Assembly (NCBI GenBank): GCA_018674655.1
Contig: JABGZQ010000057.1
Location: forward strand, 1-39,685
Length of the DNA stretch: 39,685 bases
Reading direction: 5' to 3'
Origin: Fidelibacterota bacterium
GTDB taxonomy: Bacteria > Fidelibacterota > Marinisomatia > Marinisomatales > TCS55
Numbering within the stretch: position 1 is the stretch's first letter; the number at the start of each line of letters is the position of its first letter. A program made the translations under genes and the position numbers. The notes below the pieces were generated by a model. It was not told where the DNA came from. It worked only from the letters and a program-made list of their open reading frames with translations, and searched no databases. This document shows, piece after piece, positions 1 to 8,770 of this stretch.

Positions 1-476
<476 letters not shown>

Positions 477-499
477 ATGTTTGATTCTGTACTGTCTTT

Positions 500-589
500 G
501 TCGCTCCGGGCTGGAGCGACTCTCAAATCCAATTAATTGGACCACGCATACCCAATTTTCAAAAAACAAATAATGCTGTCTTGAACAGC
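500..589 (-). other. 16S rRNA leader with hairpins and a palindrome
   Basis: The leader between the proposed promoter and the 16S 5' end holds three symmetrical elements. A perfect 8-bp stem with a 5-nt loop lies at 500-520 (GTCGCTCC / GGAGCGAC). A 12-bp perfect palindrome CCAATTAATTGG lies at 529-540. A 5-bp stem with 5-nt loop lies at 575-589 (GCTGT / ACAGC). Such structures in rRNA leaders usually serve processing by RNase III or antitermination; I see no clear boxA. Function is inferred from position. Confidence 0.5.
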
Positions 590-592
590 CGG

Positions 593-624
593 CAAAAATA
601 CATCTTAATTTTATGCCAGTGCAA
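593..624 (-). promoter_or_regulatory. Probable rRNA promoter of Bacteroidota type
   Basis: On the minus strand TTGCAC (624-619) is followed, with 21 nt between TTG and the second element, by TATTTTTG (600-593). This matches the TTG...TAnnTTTG pattern known for the Bacteroidota primary sigma factor. It lies about 115 nt upstream of the 16S 5' end, inside the gap after the stop of the gene ending at 647. TTGCAC-N18-TATTTT could also be read as a weak sigma70-type promoter, so the lineage signal is only suggestive. Confidence 0.5.
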
Positions 625-646
625 TGCTTATTTACATATTTTAAAA

Positions 647-1714
647 TTATTTTATAATAAAATCCGGTCCATTGTAATCCATGAATTTTTCCACCGGTAA
701 TTTCATAGTTACCCGTCCAGCAAATCGCCTCACTAATTTGCGATTGGATGCATCAATATCATGAATTGATTTCCACATACTACCCGTATAAAGGCCCAAT
801 GCTGTGAGCAAAGGTGGAATGAATACAGATCCTCGCTTCGTATCCAATGAAATTTTGTTAGGTATTTGATACCCAAACGATGAATCAAAGATTCCACTTT
901 TAGTTTCAAGACTTCCAGATACAGGCACCATACCCTGGCGATTATCCATTACAGTTATGCCTCCTTTTTGAACGATGGATGGCATGGTCAACATTGCTGA
1001 GTATAATAATAATGAGGTTCCCATTGCACCGATTGCATTTTCAGTTTGTTTTAGATAGACAAACCCGCCGCCAGGTGCCAGAGAAGAAAGCAATGCCGGT
1101 GTCCTTTCTTTTAATGGCGCATTCTCTGCTGTTTTAATTACTTTATACCATGGCCGAATCAGCTTCGAATAATGGGCATGACCAAATAATGCTTCGGCTG
1201 TTTTGAATGCTTGTCGAGCTTCCGTCCATTCCAACAATTCAAAATGGGCGTAAGCTCGGAAAATTAAAACATATGGATCTTCCATGTTTTTTGTACTATC
1301 TATAATGGCAGCGTATTCTTCCTGGGTTAACATTATGTAATAGAGCTGATACTGTGCTGCATTGGCTGCCAAAGATCCTGGCGGACTTTCATCCAAAATT
1401 CGATTATAATAGTTTTGGGCTAACTCCCAACTTTCCAATGCTTCGTAACATTTTGCAATCTGGTAATAAGCCGCCAATTCCAATTCATCTTTGGGGTATT
1501 TATATAAAAATTGGAAATAGCTTAAAAGGGCACGTTCATAAAATCCTTCATTATATAGAAAGGTCGCAAAGTTGACCAATTCCTGTTTTTGAAATGTGGT
1601 GTAATTGCCCCATTCTGTTTTAATATCCTCAGGACTGATGTATTGTTCCTGCGTCCAACTTATACTGGATGCTAAAACAATGATGTAGAAAATGGATTGT
1701 AATTTGTTTTTCAT
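647..1714 (-). CDS. Secreted TPR-repeat protein with C-terminal membrane-associated region
   Basis: This 355-residue protein begins with a signal-peptide-like segment (KNK then a hydrophobic run to about residue 20). Residues about 40-200 are helical TPR-like repeats; the spacing of Tyr, Ala and Leu and the segment YYQIAKCYEALESWELAQNY (about 87-106) are typical. After about residue 210 comes LAPGGGFVYLKQTENAIGAM, a proline-glycine-rich entry followed by a hydrophobic stretch, resembling the PGxGqxY-type membrane entry seen in small FCB envelope proteins of DUF5683 type. A second hydrophobic segment (PPLLTALGLYTGSMW) lies nearer the C-terminus. It is probably a periplasmic or envelope protein; no function can be named. 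It lies 50 bp upstream of the clpX stop boundary and may be read from the clp operon, with the rRNA promoter after its stop. Confidence 0.8.
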   Translation of the reverse strand: MKNKLQSIFYIIVLASSISWTQEQYISPEDIKTEWGNYTTFQKQELVNFATFLYNEGFYERALLSYFQFLYKYPKDELELAAYYQIAKCYEALESWELAQNYYNRILDESPPGSLAANAAQYQLYYIMLTQEEYAAIIDSTKNMEDPYVLIFRAYAHFELLEWTEARQAFKTAEALFGHAHYSKLIRPWYKVIKTAENAPLKERTPALLSSLAPGGGFVYLKQTENAIGAMGTSLLLYSAMLTMPSIVQKGGITVMDNRQGMVPVSGSLETKSGIFDSSFGYQIPNKISLDTKRGSVFIPPLLTALGLYTGSMWKSIHDIDASNRKLVRRFAGRVTMKLPVEKFMDYNGPDFIIK

Positions 1715-1764
1715 GCCTCGGAACCGTGTTTAAATATAAAAGAAGAAAAGGGAAAAGGGAAATA

Positions 1765-2886
1765 TTATGCCGAACGGCGACGGCGGCGCATGAGTGGCTT
1801 TTTACCCCGCAATACGAATTCTTTTGTAATGGTTATTTTAACCACCCCATCCTCAGAATATTCAGGAAGATGAAACATCAAATCTAACATGGTGGATTCC
1901 ATCACTGATCTTAATGCACGGGCACCAGAATTACGCTTAATGGCCAGTTTAATTAATTCCTGGAGTGCTTCATCGCGGAAAAAAAGTTCGACACCCTCCA
2001 TCTGGAATAACTTTACATACTGTTTCACCAATGAATTTTTTGGTTCAAGTAATACACGCATTAAATCAGCTTTATCCAAATGATTCAATGTTGTAACCAC
2101 GGGTAAACGGCCAATTAATTCAGGAATAAATCCATAATGAATTAAATCTTCCGGTACGACTTCTTTTAATATTTCGTCTGCTTTGTCGGTTTTGGCCAAT
2201 TCCTTTGTAAAACCAATTTTGGCTGTATTGATTCGTCGCCCGATTATTTCTGACAGTCCATCAAATGAACCACCACAAATAAATAGAATATTTTTCGTAT
2301 CGATTGGAATCAGGCTTTGTTCTGGATGTTTACGACCTCCCTTGGGTGGAATATGCGCCACCGTTCCTTCTAATATTTTCAATAGGGATTGCTGTACACC
2401 TTCGCCAGATACATCTCGCGTAATAGATGTGCTCGCGCTTTTTCGACCTACTTTATCGATTTCATCAATATAGACGATACCAGCCTGCGCTTTATATATA
2501 TCATAATTGGCAATTTGAAGCAATCGCACCAAAATGTTTTCAACATCCTCACCTACATACCCTGCTTCTGTTAATGTTGTGGCATCGGCAATGGCAAATG
2601 GTACAGCTAAGAATCTGGCTAATGTATCCGCTATTAACGTTTTACCCGTCCCTGTGGGACCAATAATAAGAATATTGCTTTTATCTAATTCGACGTCATC
2701 GTCTGCATGGTCAGAGAGGATTCGTTTGTAATGGTTATATACCGCAACAGCCACAGCCCGTTTTGCCCCGTCCTGGCCGATTACATATTTATCTAGATAT
2801 GCTTTTATTTCGGAAGGACGATGCAGTCGTTGTTCTTTGGGCTCGGTCTCACCCGCGCTTGGATCTAATGGGGTCGGTATTTTCAC
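1765..2886 (-). CDS. clpX: ATP-dependent Clp protease ATP-binding subunit ClpX, lacking the zinc-binding domain
   Basis: ClpX is the AAA+ unfoldase that recognises tagged proteins and feeds them to ClpP in the cytoplasm. Seen here: Walker A GPTGTGKT (76-83), pore loop GYVG (109-112), Walker B VYIDE (138-142), the RKH loop (GGRKHPEQ, 183-190), the ClpP-docking IGF loop (224-226) and a C-terminal sensor-2 region with GARALRS. At 373 residues it is about 40-50 shorter than usual, because the N-terminal C4 zinc-binding domain is absent: the protein opens with a short proline- and glutamate-rich leader and goes straight into the AAA+ domain. Only 8 bp separate its ATG from the clpP stop, so there is no room for a missed N-terminal exten­sion. 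The tail is very basic (RRRRRRS-like). Operon tig-clpP-clpX. Confidence 0.95.
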   Translation of the reverse strand: MKIPTPLDPSAGETEPKEQRLHRPSEIKAYLDKYVIGQDGAKRAVAVAVYNHYKRILSDHADDDVELDKSNILIIGPTGTGKTLIADTLARFLAVPFAIADATTLTEAGYVGEDVENILVRLLQIANYDIYKAQAGIVYIDEIDKVGRKSASTSITRDVSGEGVQQSLLKILEGTVAHIPPKGGRKHPEQSLIPIDTKNILFICGGSFDGLSEIIGRRINTAKIGFTKELAKTDKADEILKEVVPEDLIHYGFIPELIGRLPVVTTLNHLDKADLMRVLLEPKNSLVKQYVKLFQMEGVELFFRDEALQELIKLAIKRNSGARALRSVMESTMLDLMFHLPEYSEDGVVKITITKEFVLRGKKPLMRRRRRSA

Positions 2887-2894
2887 TTTTACAG

Positions 2895-3500
2895 TTATTT
2901 CCGTCCTGTGAGTATCGTATCAATCAACCCGTAATTTTTCGCTTCTTTCGTACTCATAAAGAAATTTCGATCCGTATCGTTTTCGATTTTTTTAAGCGTT
3001 TGCTTTGTATTTTTGGCTAATATTTTATTGAGTGTATTTTTTAACCGAAGAATTTCATCTGCCTGAATTTTAATATCAGACGCTTGTCCTTCTGCCCCAC
3101 CCAATGGTTGATGAATCATAATCCGGGCATTGGGTAATGCGGAACGTTTTCCTTTTTGTCCACCTGCAAGCAGGAATGCCCCCATACTGGCTGCTTGCCC
3201 CATACATATGGTCGCCACATCCGGTTTGATATAATTCATGGTATCGTAGATTCCCATACCAGAAGTAATGATACCACCTGGTGAATTAATATATAGAAAG
3301 ATATCCTTTTCACTATTTTCTGCTTCAAGGAATAGCAGTTGTGCAATAATAACAGATGACACTGTATCATCAATGGGTGTACCTAAAAATATGATTCTTT
3401 CTTTTAGGAGGCGGGAATAAATATCATAGGCACGTTCAAAACGCCCTGTCTGTTCCACTACCATTGGAATCAGTTGGTTTAATGGATCTTCATGCTTCAT
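2895..3500 (-). CDS. clpP: ATP-dependent Clp protease proteolytic subunit ClpP
   Basis: ClpP is the serine protease chamber that degrades substrates unfolded by ClpX. The 201-residue length is normal for the family. The catalytic Ser lies in [10 protein letters not shown] (Ser105), the His in MIHQPLGG (His130), and the Asp in the DTDRNFFMS segment (175-177). The glycine-rich SPGG substrate-binding loop is at 73-76. The gene overlaps the end of tig by 11 bp and is followed 8 bp later by clpX, the usual tig-clpP-clpX arrangement, which implies co-transcription and translational coupling. Confidence 0.97.
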   Translation of the reverse strand: MKHEDPLNQLIPMVVEQTGRFERAYDIYSRLLKERIIFLGTPIDDTVSSVIIAQLLFLEAENSEKDIFLYINSPGGIITSGMGIYDTMNYIKPDVATICMGQAASMGAFLLAGGQKGKRSALPNARIMIHQPLGGAEGQASDIKIQADEILRLKNTLNKILAKNTKQTLKKIENDTDRNFFMSTKEAKNYGLIDTILTGRK

Positions 3501-4791
3501 GATTATGCATTCCTTCAGATTGTTTTCGTAGGTCTTTTGTATTCACTTTGACCTCTTTAATTTTCGTAAAATTATTTAAATAAGCCAAGAGTTTCTTTTC
3601 CATTAAATCATCTTCTAATCGGCTACGATTGCTGGGCTTCTTAAAATACTTTTCCAATTCTTTTGCTTCGTTTGGATTGTCTTCTTTCCGTTGATCTATA
3701 TCTGCTTTGACATCTTCACTGGTAATTTCGTATGCCTCATTCTTTATAATTGTATTTCGAATCAGGTACCATTTCAGATTTCGTTCTGCCACGGGTTGAT
3801 ACATTTCTTTAATCTTTTCTTTATCTGTCGCGCCGGGATTGCTTTTCATTACGTCCTCAACCATATGACCCAAGTATGACTCGGCCATGGATGGTGGAAA
3901 TTCAGGATTCACATGGTTTATCATGGCATCGGTCAAATGATCGTCAAATGCTTTATCGGATCGTTGTTCATATGCTTTGCTCAACCGTTCTTTAACCCGT
4001 TCTCGGAAGTCACTCATATCCTTGGCTTCCGGATCAGCAGATTTAATGAAATCATCATTTACTTCCGGTAAAACTTGGCGCTCCACATTTTGGACGGATA
4101 ATTCAAATGTGGCGGTGGCACCCTTTTCATCAATGGGAACGGTCACTTGACATTTATCACCTGGCTTAATGCCATCCAATATTTTTTGGTTTTCTCCGTC
4201 AAAAGGAACTTGGCCTACTTTCAAATAACGTGTTTCTAATTTTTTACCAATGATGGGTACACCCGTAGCATCAATTTCTTGCAAATCGCCAATGACGAAG
4301 TCATCTAATTTCGCCCCGTCTTCGACTGTTTTAACTTCTGCATGACCCTGACGCATTTCATCAATGGCCATATCAATATCTTCATCATCGGTAATATAAA
4401 TTGTTTTTTCAACTTTGAGACTTTTATTTTTCATTTTTGGAATGGTGACTTCAGGCTCAACTTCAAAAGCGACTTTAAATTTAAAATGTTCCCCATGGTG
4501 GAAATGGACATCACTCACATTTCCCATATTTACCGGTACCATTCCCTTTTCCTGAACCGCTTTTAGGTAATAGGTGTTTACCGAATTTTCTACAAAATCC
4601 GCTTCGATGGCTGGTTGAAACTGTTTCATCAAAACTTTTCGCGGGACTTTACCCGGGCGAAACCCTGGAAGTTTTACCTTTTTAGAAAATTCTTTAATGG
4701 CTGATTCAAAATCATCTTTGATCTCATCCCAGGAAAGATCAATAACGATTTCTCTGGCATAACTATTAATTTCTTTTTGTTGTATATCCAC
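3490..4791 (-). CDS. tig: Trigger factor (ribosome-associated chaperone)
   Basis: Trigger factor binds at the ribosome exit tunnel and shields nascent chains. The 433-residue length is typical. The N-terminal ribosome-binding domain has the signature [13 protein letters not shown] at about 41-53. A middle region (about 150-245) corresponds to the FKBP-type peptidyl-prolyl isomerase domain, though it is divergent ([12 protein letters not shown]...), as in many FCB members. The C-terminal half is the helical chaperone cradle, ending in a His- and Glu-containing tail. It is the first gene of the tig-clpP-clpX operon; the next upstream gene ends at 4860, so a promoter would have to lie within the 68-bp gap or further upstream. 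Confidence 0.95.
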   Translation of the reverse strand: MDIQQKEINSYAREIVIDLSWDEIKDDFESAIKEFSKKVKLPGFRPGKVPRKVLMKQFQPAIEADFVENSVNTYYLKAVQEKGMVPVNMGNVSDVHFHHGEHFKFKVAFEVEPEVTIPKMKNKSLKVEKTIYITDDEDIDMAIDEMRQGHAEVKTVEDGAKLDDFVIGDLQEIDATGVPIIGKKLETRYLKVGQVPFDGENQKILDGIKPGDKCQVTVPIDEKGATATFELSVQNVERQVLPEVNDDFIKSADPEAKDMSDFRERVKERLSKAYEQRSDKAFDDHLTDAMINHVNPEFPPSMAESYLGHMVEDVMKSNPGATDKEKIKEMYQPVAERNLKWYLIRNTIIKNEAYEITSEDVKADIDQRKEDNPNEAKELEKYFKKPSNRSRLEDDLMEKKLLAYLNNFTKIKEVKVNTKDLRKQSEGMHNHEA

Positions 4792-4859
4792 TGTAATTCC
4801 TTGAAAAATTGAGCGCCAATTTAGGCTTTATTTATCAATCCAAAGAGTGTTTTACGCTC

Positions 4860-5507
4860 TTATTTATATCCATAATTGGTAATCATCATTACACCGCGAT
4901 AAATGATATACATGCCCACGATTTGAATCACATGAAAAATATCATTATGATTAAAGTGCTGATGAAATCCAAACTTTATCACCACAAAATATGCACCCCC
5001 TAATGTGATTAGAAACCCACACATAATCCATAAGGCCCCTGTATCGCCTTTACCCAACCAGCCGTATAGCATCACTGCAATAACGAACAGCGCGCTGGGC
5101 AAATATAGTTTAATCGCATTCATAAAATCAGAATCAAAATATATCCAAATGGTGAATGCAAAAATAATGGCAGTTACACCCCATTTAACGGTTTGTACCG
5201 TCTCAAATGGAAGTATATAATATAATGTGCCCATGAGCATTGTATAAATTGAGAAACCCATACCTAACATTGTCAGTTTCCAAATAAAATCTCTAACTAT
5301 CTCATATTCAGGAAATATGGAATGATAGATTGCGCCAGCCAAAGCCGTAAAAGCGATCATGTAAAAATACTTACTGAAATGCCAGTGAACTTCTAAAAGC
5401 CTTACATGAAACCACAGGTCGATCTCGCGGGCAAACCACACACCAACAATAAAAATTAATATATCCGTAAAGACAGTCATAGGTTCATAAACAGGCAGCC
5501 GTTTCAT
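4860..5507 (-). CDS. Seven-helix membrane protein, CREST-like histidine pattern
   Basis: The 215-residue protein has about seven hydrophobic segments and no clear signal peptide. Histidines sit at membrane edges: HWH at 41-43, IYHS around 61-63, and near the C-terminus FHQHFNHNDIFH followed by a last hydrophobic helix. A His/Ser after the second helix plus a histidine cluster before the last helix recalls the CREST superfamily (alkaline ceramidase, PAQR, Per1 hydrolases) and the DUF6962 family of bacterial seven-helix proteins. This is a pattern-based suggestion, not a confident family call. Its start overlaps the stop of the upstream membrane-protein gene by 4 bp, so both are probably translated together. 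A weak hairpin lies just after its stop. Confidence 0.75.
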   Translation of the reverse strand: MKRLPVYEPMTVFTDILIFIVGVWFAREIDLWFHVRLLEVHWHFSKYFYMIAFTALAGAIYHSIFPEYEIVRDFIWKLTMLGMGFSIYTMLMGTLYYILPFETVQTVKWGVTAIIFAFTIWIYFDSDFMNAIKLYLPSALFVIAVMLYGWLGKGDTGALWIMCGFLITLGGAYFVVIKFGFHQHFNHNDIFHVIQIVGMYIIYRGVMMITNYGYK

Positions 5508-5998
5508 GATTCATTTTTTATGATTCGATTCATTAAAATAGGTTTCAATCCAATTAAAGACACAATCAAAAATAACACCTTATATATATGCTCATGGATA
5601 TTTAATATGATGGCAAACCAATCAAACCCTGCAAAAATACAATGGGCCCCTAAAAATAGGACCACAAAAAGAAACAAATGGTAGATGGTCAGCCATTTTA
5701 TCCATCCCATATTTCCAGCCGAAAAGAACAATCCCAAAGTGAGCCAATACCATCCATTAAAGGGGAGTTCAATTTTTACGGATTGATGTGGGGTTACTAA
5801 ATCAAATTGATCTTCCGACACACCTTCAATTGCAACTGACCCATCTACTGGGTTTATTTTTTCAAAATATGGCACGACCCATTTATGAATAATCACCGTT
5901 TGAATCGGCCGAACAACCCCTATATATATAATAGATATCCCAATAAGGGTGATGGCCAATCGTTTAAATGGAGAAAGGACTATCGGCCAGCCAATCAT
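5504..5998 (-). CDS. Hypothetical multi-pass membrane protein
   Basis: This 164-residue protein has a hydrophobic N-terminal helix, a soluble loop of about 60 residues (about 40-85, with acidic residues) and then three or four more membrane segments. I do not recognise a family. A 35-bp overlap with the end of the antiporter gene and a 4-bp overlap with the next gene mark it as a genuine member of a three-gene membrane operon. The soluble loop, flanked by the first helix and the GWYWLTLGLFF helix, is probably periplasmic. It could be an accessory protein for the exosortase encoded upstream, but nothing in the sequence shows this. Confidence 0.7.
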   Translation of the reverse strand: MIGWPIVLSPFKRLAITLIGISIIYIGVVRPIQTVIIHKWVVPYFEKINPVDGSVAIEGVSEDQFDLVTPHQSVKIELPFNGWYWLTLGLFFSAGNMGWIKWLTIYHLFLFVVLFLGAHCIFAGFDWFAIILNIHEHIYKVLFLIVSLIGLKPILMNRIIKNES

Positions 5999-7796
5999 TA
6001 AAGGCGACTTTTTTCTCTTTACGAATGAGACAAGTGATTATCTCATCGGTTTTTAGAATTGTATTATGCCCTACCGGCGCCACTGACTTTTGATGGTGAA
6101 TAATTAAGGGCAGAATTAATCCGGTAGATTCTTTCCCAAAAACATCGCTGGCTATTTTTTCTTCATCAACATTATAGATTAATGTCATGGCTTCGACTTG
6201 TTCTTTTCGGACCCATAGTGACCATTTTTCTAAATCCATGGCGCGAGCAAATGGAATCCTGCCCCCTATCTCATCCACCATTTCTGCTGTAATCCCTTCG
6301 TCGTCTCTTTTAAGACCCACATATATACGAGAAATCTTACCCACTTCTTTTACTTTTTTAGCAAACAGCATATTGACTTCTTCATTCTCGGATAACCCAA
6401 TGGCACCTTTCCGCAAATCCACCGCTGCTCTCAATAAAATATTCTCTTCTAATCCATTACCGTAAATGATTTTTAGCCCCTCTTTTTCCGACATTCGACA
6501 TAATGAAGGATTTTCATCAATCAATACAACTTCTTCACTTTCTGTCTGCAATGATTTTGCCAAAGCACGGGCGACTGCATTCGCGCCCAAAATAATCCAA
6601 CCATTTTCACTTTTTCTTTTCAATCCTAACCGTTGTGCTACCCATCCACCGGTCAATCCTGCTGATAATACTGTAATGGCGATGAGTAGAAAAATCATGG
6701 CCCGGAGTTGGGTACCATCAATTCCGTTTTTCTCTAATTCAATGGCGAAATAAGACGCCACAGCCGCAGCCACAATACCGCGAGGTGCAATCCATGCCAG
6801 CAAGAGTTTTTGTTTCAGTTTCAAATCAGATTTCATAGTACTTAAAAATATATTTAAGGGTCTGACAATATAGACGAGCACCAACACTGTATATAGGCCA
6901 CCCAATCCCAGAGATTGGATATCGACTATGCGAACATCTGCGGCCAAGAGAACAAACAGCATACCAATCAGCATAACGGTCATTTGCTCCTTGAATTCCA
7001 TTAATTCCCGCGTGACCATTGTTTTTCGATTGCCCACTACCATACCGGCGATTGTCACAGCTACAATGCCACTTTCATGGCTTAATACATTGGATATATG
7101 AAATAGGGCAAACACCAAAGAAAGGGTAAATACATTCTCCATACCTTCTGGCACCAAATTTCGGATACCCAATAGCCAGGCCATAAAAAACCCGCCTATA
7201 ATACCAATCAATCCGCCCACAAATAACCGACCTAAAATAATGAAGGGGCTGGCTAAAAAAGTAAATCCAGATGGACTAATGACGACCTCTAAAGCAACCA
7301 CGGCAATAATGGCCCCAATGGCATCCAAGAGGATGCCTTCTGCTTCCAAAATGGTTGCTACTGATTGGCGTATTTTAATGCGTCTTAATAATGGATTAAT
7401 CACCGTTGGGCCCGTCACGATGACCAAAAGGCCAAATAAAATTGATGCACTCCAATCCCACCCTAAGAATAGTTTAGCAGAAAGTGTCCCGCCCACTGCT
7501 GTAATTACGGCACCCATCGATATGAGCGATTGAATGGACCTTCCCTGCCGTTTTAACCGATCAAACCGAAGGTTCATCCCACCTTCAAATAATATAATGG
7601 CCACTGCAAACCCTACAATAATGGGCAGTGCTTCCCCCAAAGTCTCTGGGCGAACAATATTTAAACCGTCGGGCCCTGTGAGAACACCACCGGCAAGTAA
7701 AATAACGATACCTGGTATTTTTATATGGCGTGCCGCTGACTGGGCAATCATGCCAATGGCCAAGGCTAAGGCAATGGTAAACGCAGGATCATTCAT
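5964..7796 (-). CDS. CPA1-type cation/proton antiporter with C-terminal TrkA-N (RCK) domain
   Basis: This 610-residue protein exchanges Na+ or K+ for protons across the inner membrane. Residues about 1-385 form roughly 12 membrane helices of the Na_H_exchanger family, including the GPDGLN start region and the TGPTVINPLLRR and LEAEGILLDAIGAI segments typical of NhaP-type CPA1 proteins, where the conserved acidic pair transports the ion. From about 390 there is a cytoplasmic Rossmann-like TrkA-N domain (WIILGANAVARALAKSL, then VVLIDENPSL), with a variant nucleotide-binding loop. A second regulatory region follows (about 500-610). It resembles the cyanobacterial NhaS/ KefB-like group. It is the first of three overlapping membrane-protein genes. 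Confidence 0.9.
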   Translation of the reverse strand: MNDPAFTIALALAIGMIAQSAARHIKIPGIVILLAGGVLTGPDGLNIVRPETLGEALPIIVGFAVAIILFEGGMNLRFDRLKRQGRSIQSLISMGAVITAVGGTLSAKLFLGWDWSASILFGLLVIVTGPTVINPLLRRIKIRQSVATILEAEGILLDAIGAIIAVVALEVVISPSGFTFLASPFIILGRLFVGGLIGIIGGFFMAWLLGIRNLVPEGMENVFTLSLVFALFHISNVLSHESGIVAVTIAGMVVGNRKTMVTRELMEFKEQMTVMLIGMLFVLLAADVRIVDIQSLGLGGLYTVLVLVYIVRPLNIFLSTMKSDLKLKQKLLLAWIAPRGIVAAAVASYFAIELEKNGIDGTQLRAMIFLLIAITVLSAGLTGGWVAQRLGLKRKSENGWIILGANAVARALAKSLQTESEEVVLIDENPSLCRMSEKEGLKIIYGNGLEENILLRAAVDLRKGAIGLSENEEVNMLFAKKVKEVGKISRIYVGLKRDDEGITAEMVDEIGGRIPFARAMDLEKWSLWVRKEQVEAMTLIYNVDEEKIASDVFGKESTGLILPLIIHHQKSVAPVGHNTILKTDEIITCLIRKEKKVAFNDWLADSPFSI

Positions 7797-7898
7797 CGAT
7801 AAAATCCAATGATTTATTATAAAGATTATTTTTTCTGAACCCCGTTTTCTGACTGATTAGCAAGAAATCGCTCCCATTAATTACTGACCCCATCTAAA

Positions 7899-7918
7899 TC
7901 TTCCCCATAAAGGGAAGA
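7899..7918 (-). terminator. Possible weak terminator hairpin
   Basis: A perfect 7-bp inverted repeat (TCTTCCC / GGGAAGA) with a 6-nt loop lies in the 151-bp gap between the exosortase-family gene and the antiporter gene. On the minus strand it is followed by ATTTAGAT rather than a full U tract, so it is at best a weak terminator or a stabilising 3' hairpin. The rest of the gap is AT-rich without a recognisable promoter. Confidence 0.35.
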
Positions 7919-7947
7919 CTTAAAAGAATCGGAGAAAAATTGATTAT

Positions 7948-8487
7948 TCATTTAACCGCCGGAGTTAGGAGCAAATCATCATCGCTCATCGTGGTCCAGA
8001 TATACCAAAGTGTAAGGACAATTGGATAAAATATAAAATAGGAACTATAGATATGCACTTGTTCCCAGAATGTGGGTACATAATAAATGGACAGGGCAAA
8101 TAGCATAATACGAAATACATTGGCTACAAAAAGTAAAATGATCCCTCCGGATAAAAACATGACCCTTTTTAAGATAGTCCCTCCTGGGTATGAGAGGATG
8201 AATCCCATATATAAGCCAATCAATTCCAAGCCATTACATCCATTCTGAATTTCCACACCGTTTGTCCCCGTAATTGCCAACACCCTTGATTCGGAATAAA
8301 TGTCCCACCCAAATATATTTAGAATCCCACCAGCTAAATTCACACCGGAAAGGCTGAGGAACGCATCGAGTCGACCATCAGGAAGCAGATAATAATCATA
8401 CATCAAATACCATATAATATAGATGACACCCGCTTTTAATAAAAAACGGGTTAAAGGTGAAAGAGTCATTTGAATTTTAAATTCCAT
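7948..8487 (-). CDS. Exosortase/archaeosortase family protein
   Basis: Exosortases are membrane-embedded cysteine transpeptidases that cleave C-terminal sorting signals and attach or release surface proteins. The 179-residue protein has about six hydrophobic helices and the three catalytic features of the family: Cys84 in NGCNGLE, Arg126 in ANVFRI and His145 in the WEQVHIYSSY segment just before the last helices. The length fits the short exosortase forms (such as XrtF-like proteins of FCB bacteria) without a C-terminal domain. No substrate with a recognisable PEP-CTERM-like tail is encoded in this window, so its targets lie elsewhere. It is followed downstream by the antiporter group. Confidence 0.85.
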   Translation of the reverse strand: MEFKIQMTLSPLTRFLLKAGVIYIIWYLMYDYYLLPDGRLDAFLSLSGVNLAGGILNIFGWDIYSESRVLAITGTNGVEIQNGCNGLELIGLYMGFILSYPGGTILKRVMFLSGGIILLFVANVFRIMLFALSIYYVPTFWEQVHIYSSYFIFYPIVLTLWYIWTTMSDDDLLLTPAVK

Positions 8488-8539
8488 GAAAATGTTTGAT
8501 ATAAGTTACATGGAATACTATTCTTGAAAAATATAATTA

Positions 8540-8734
8540 CTATGTATGCTTTTCTTCACAACAGTAAATACAGATGTCCCCTGCCTGAATGTGAAACCCG
8601 CACTCAGGACAATCCCATTCATCCGTTTCAAGATCGGCATACGTATCGTCTTCCCGATTGGACCGGGCGATCAAAACGGCCATACCAATGAATAGGATGA
8701 GGATTAAAATAAGTAGATAAAGCGATACGCCCAT
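8540..8734 (-). CDS. Small membrane-anchored zinc-ribbon protein
   Basis: This 64-residue protein has a single N-terminal membrane helix (about residues 4-23), a short acidic linker and a C-terminal zinc ribbon with CPEC and CIYC pairs (about 43-46 and 55-58). The ribbon would lie in the cytoplasm if the N-terminus is outside. It is preceded by the TonB receptor gene 36 bp upstream and followed by the exosortase gene. The function is unknown; zinc-ribbon anchors of this type are common and mostly uncharacterised. The coding call rests on the paired cysteines and the tight spacing. Confidence 0.7.
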   Translation of the reverse strand: MGVSLYLLILILILFIGMAVLIARSNREDDTYADLETDEWDCPECGFHIQAGDICIYCCEEKHT

Positions 8735-8770
8735 GGGAGAATTTACTTATGGTAAAATAAGGGGATCACT

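Noticed and set aside
4843-4860. Hairpin after the seven-helix membrane protein gene
   Set aside because: On the minus strand the stem has a C-A mismatch and no T tract, so it does not qualify as a terminator.
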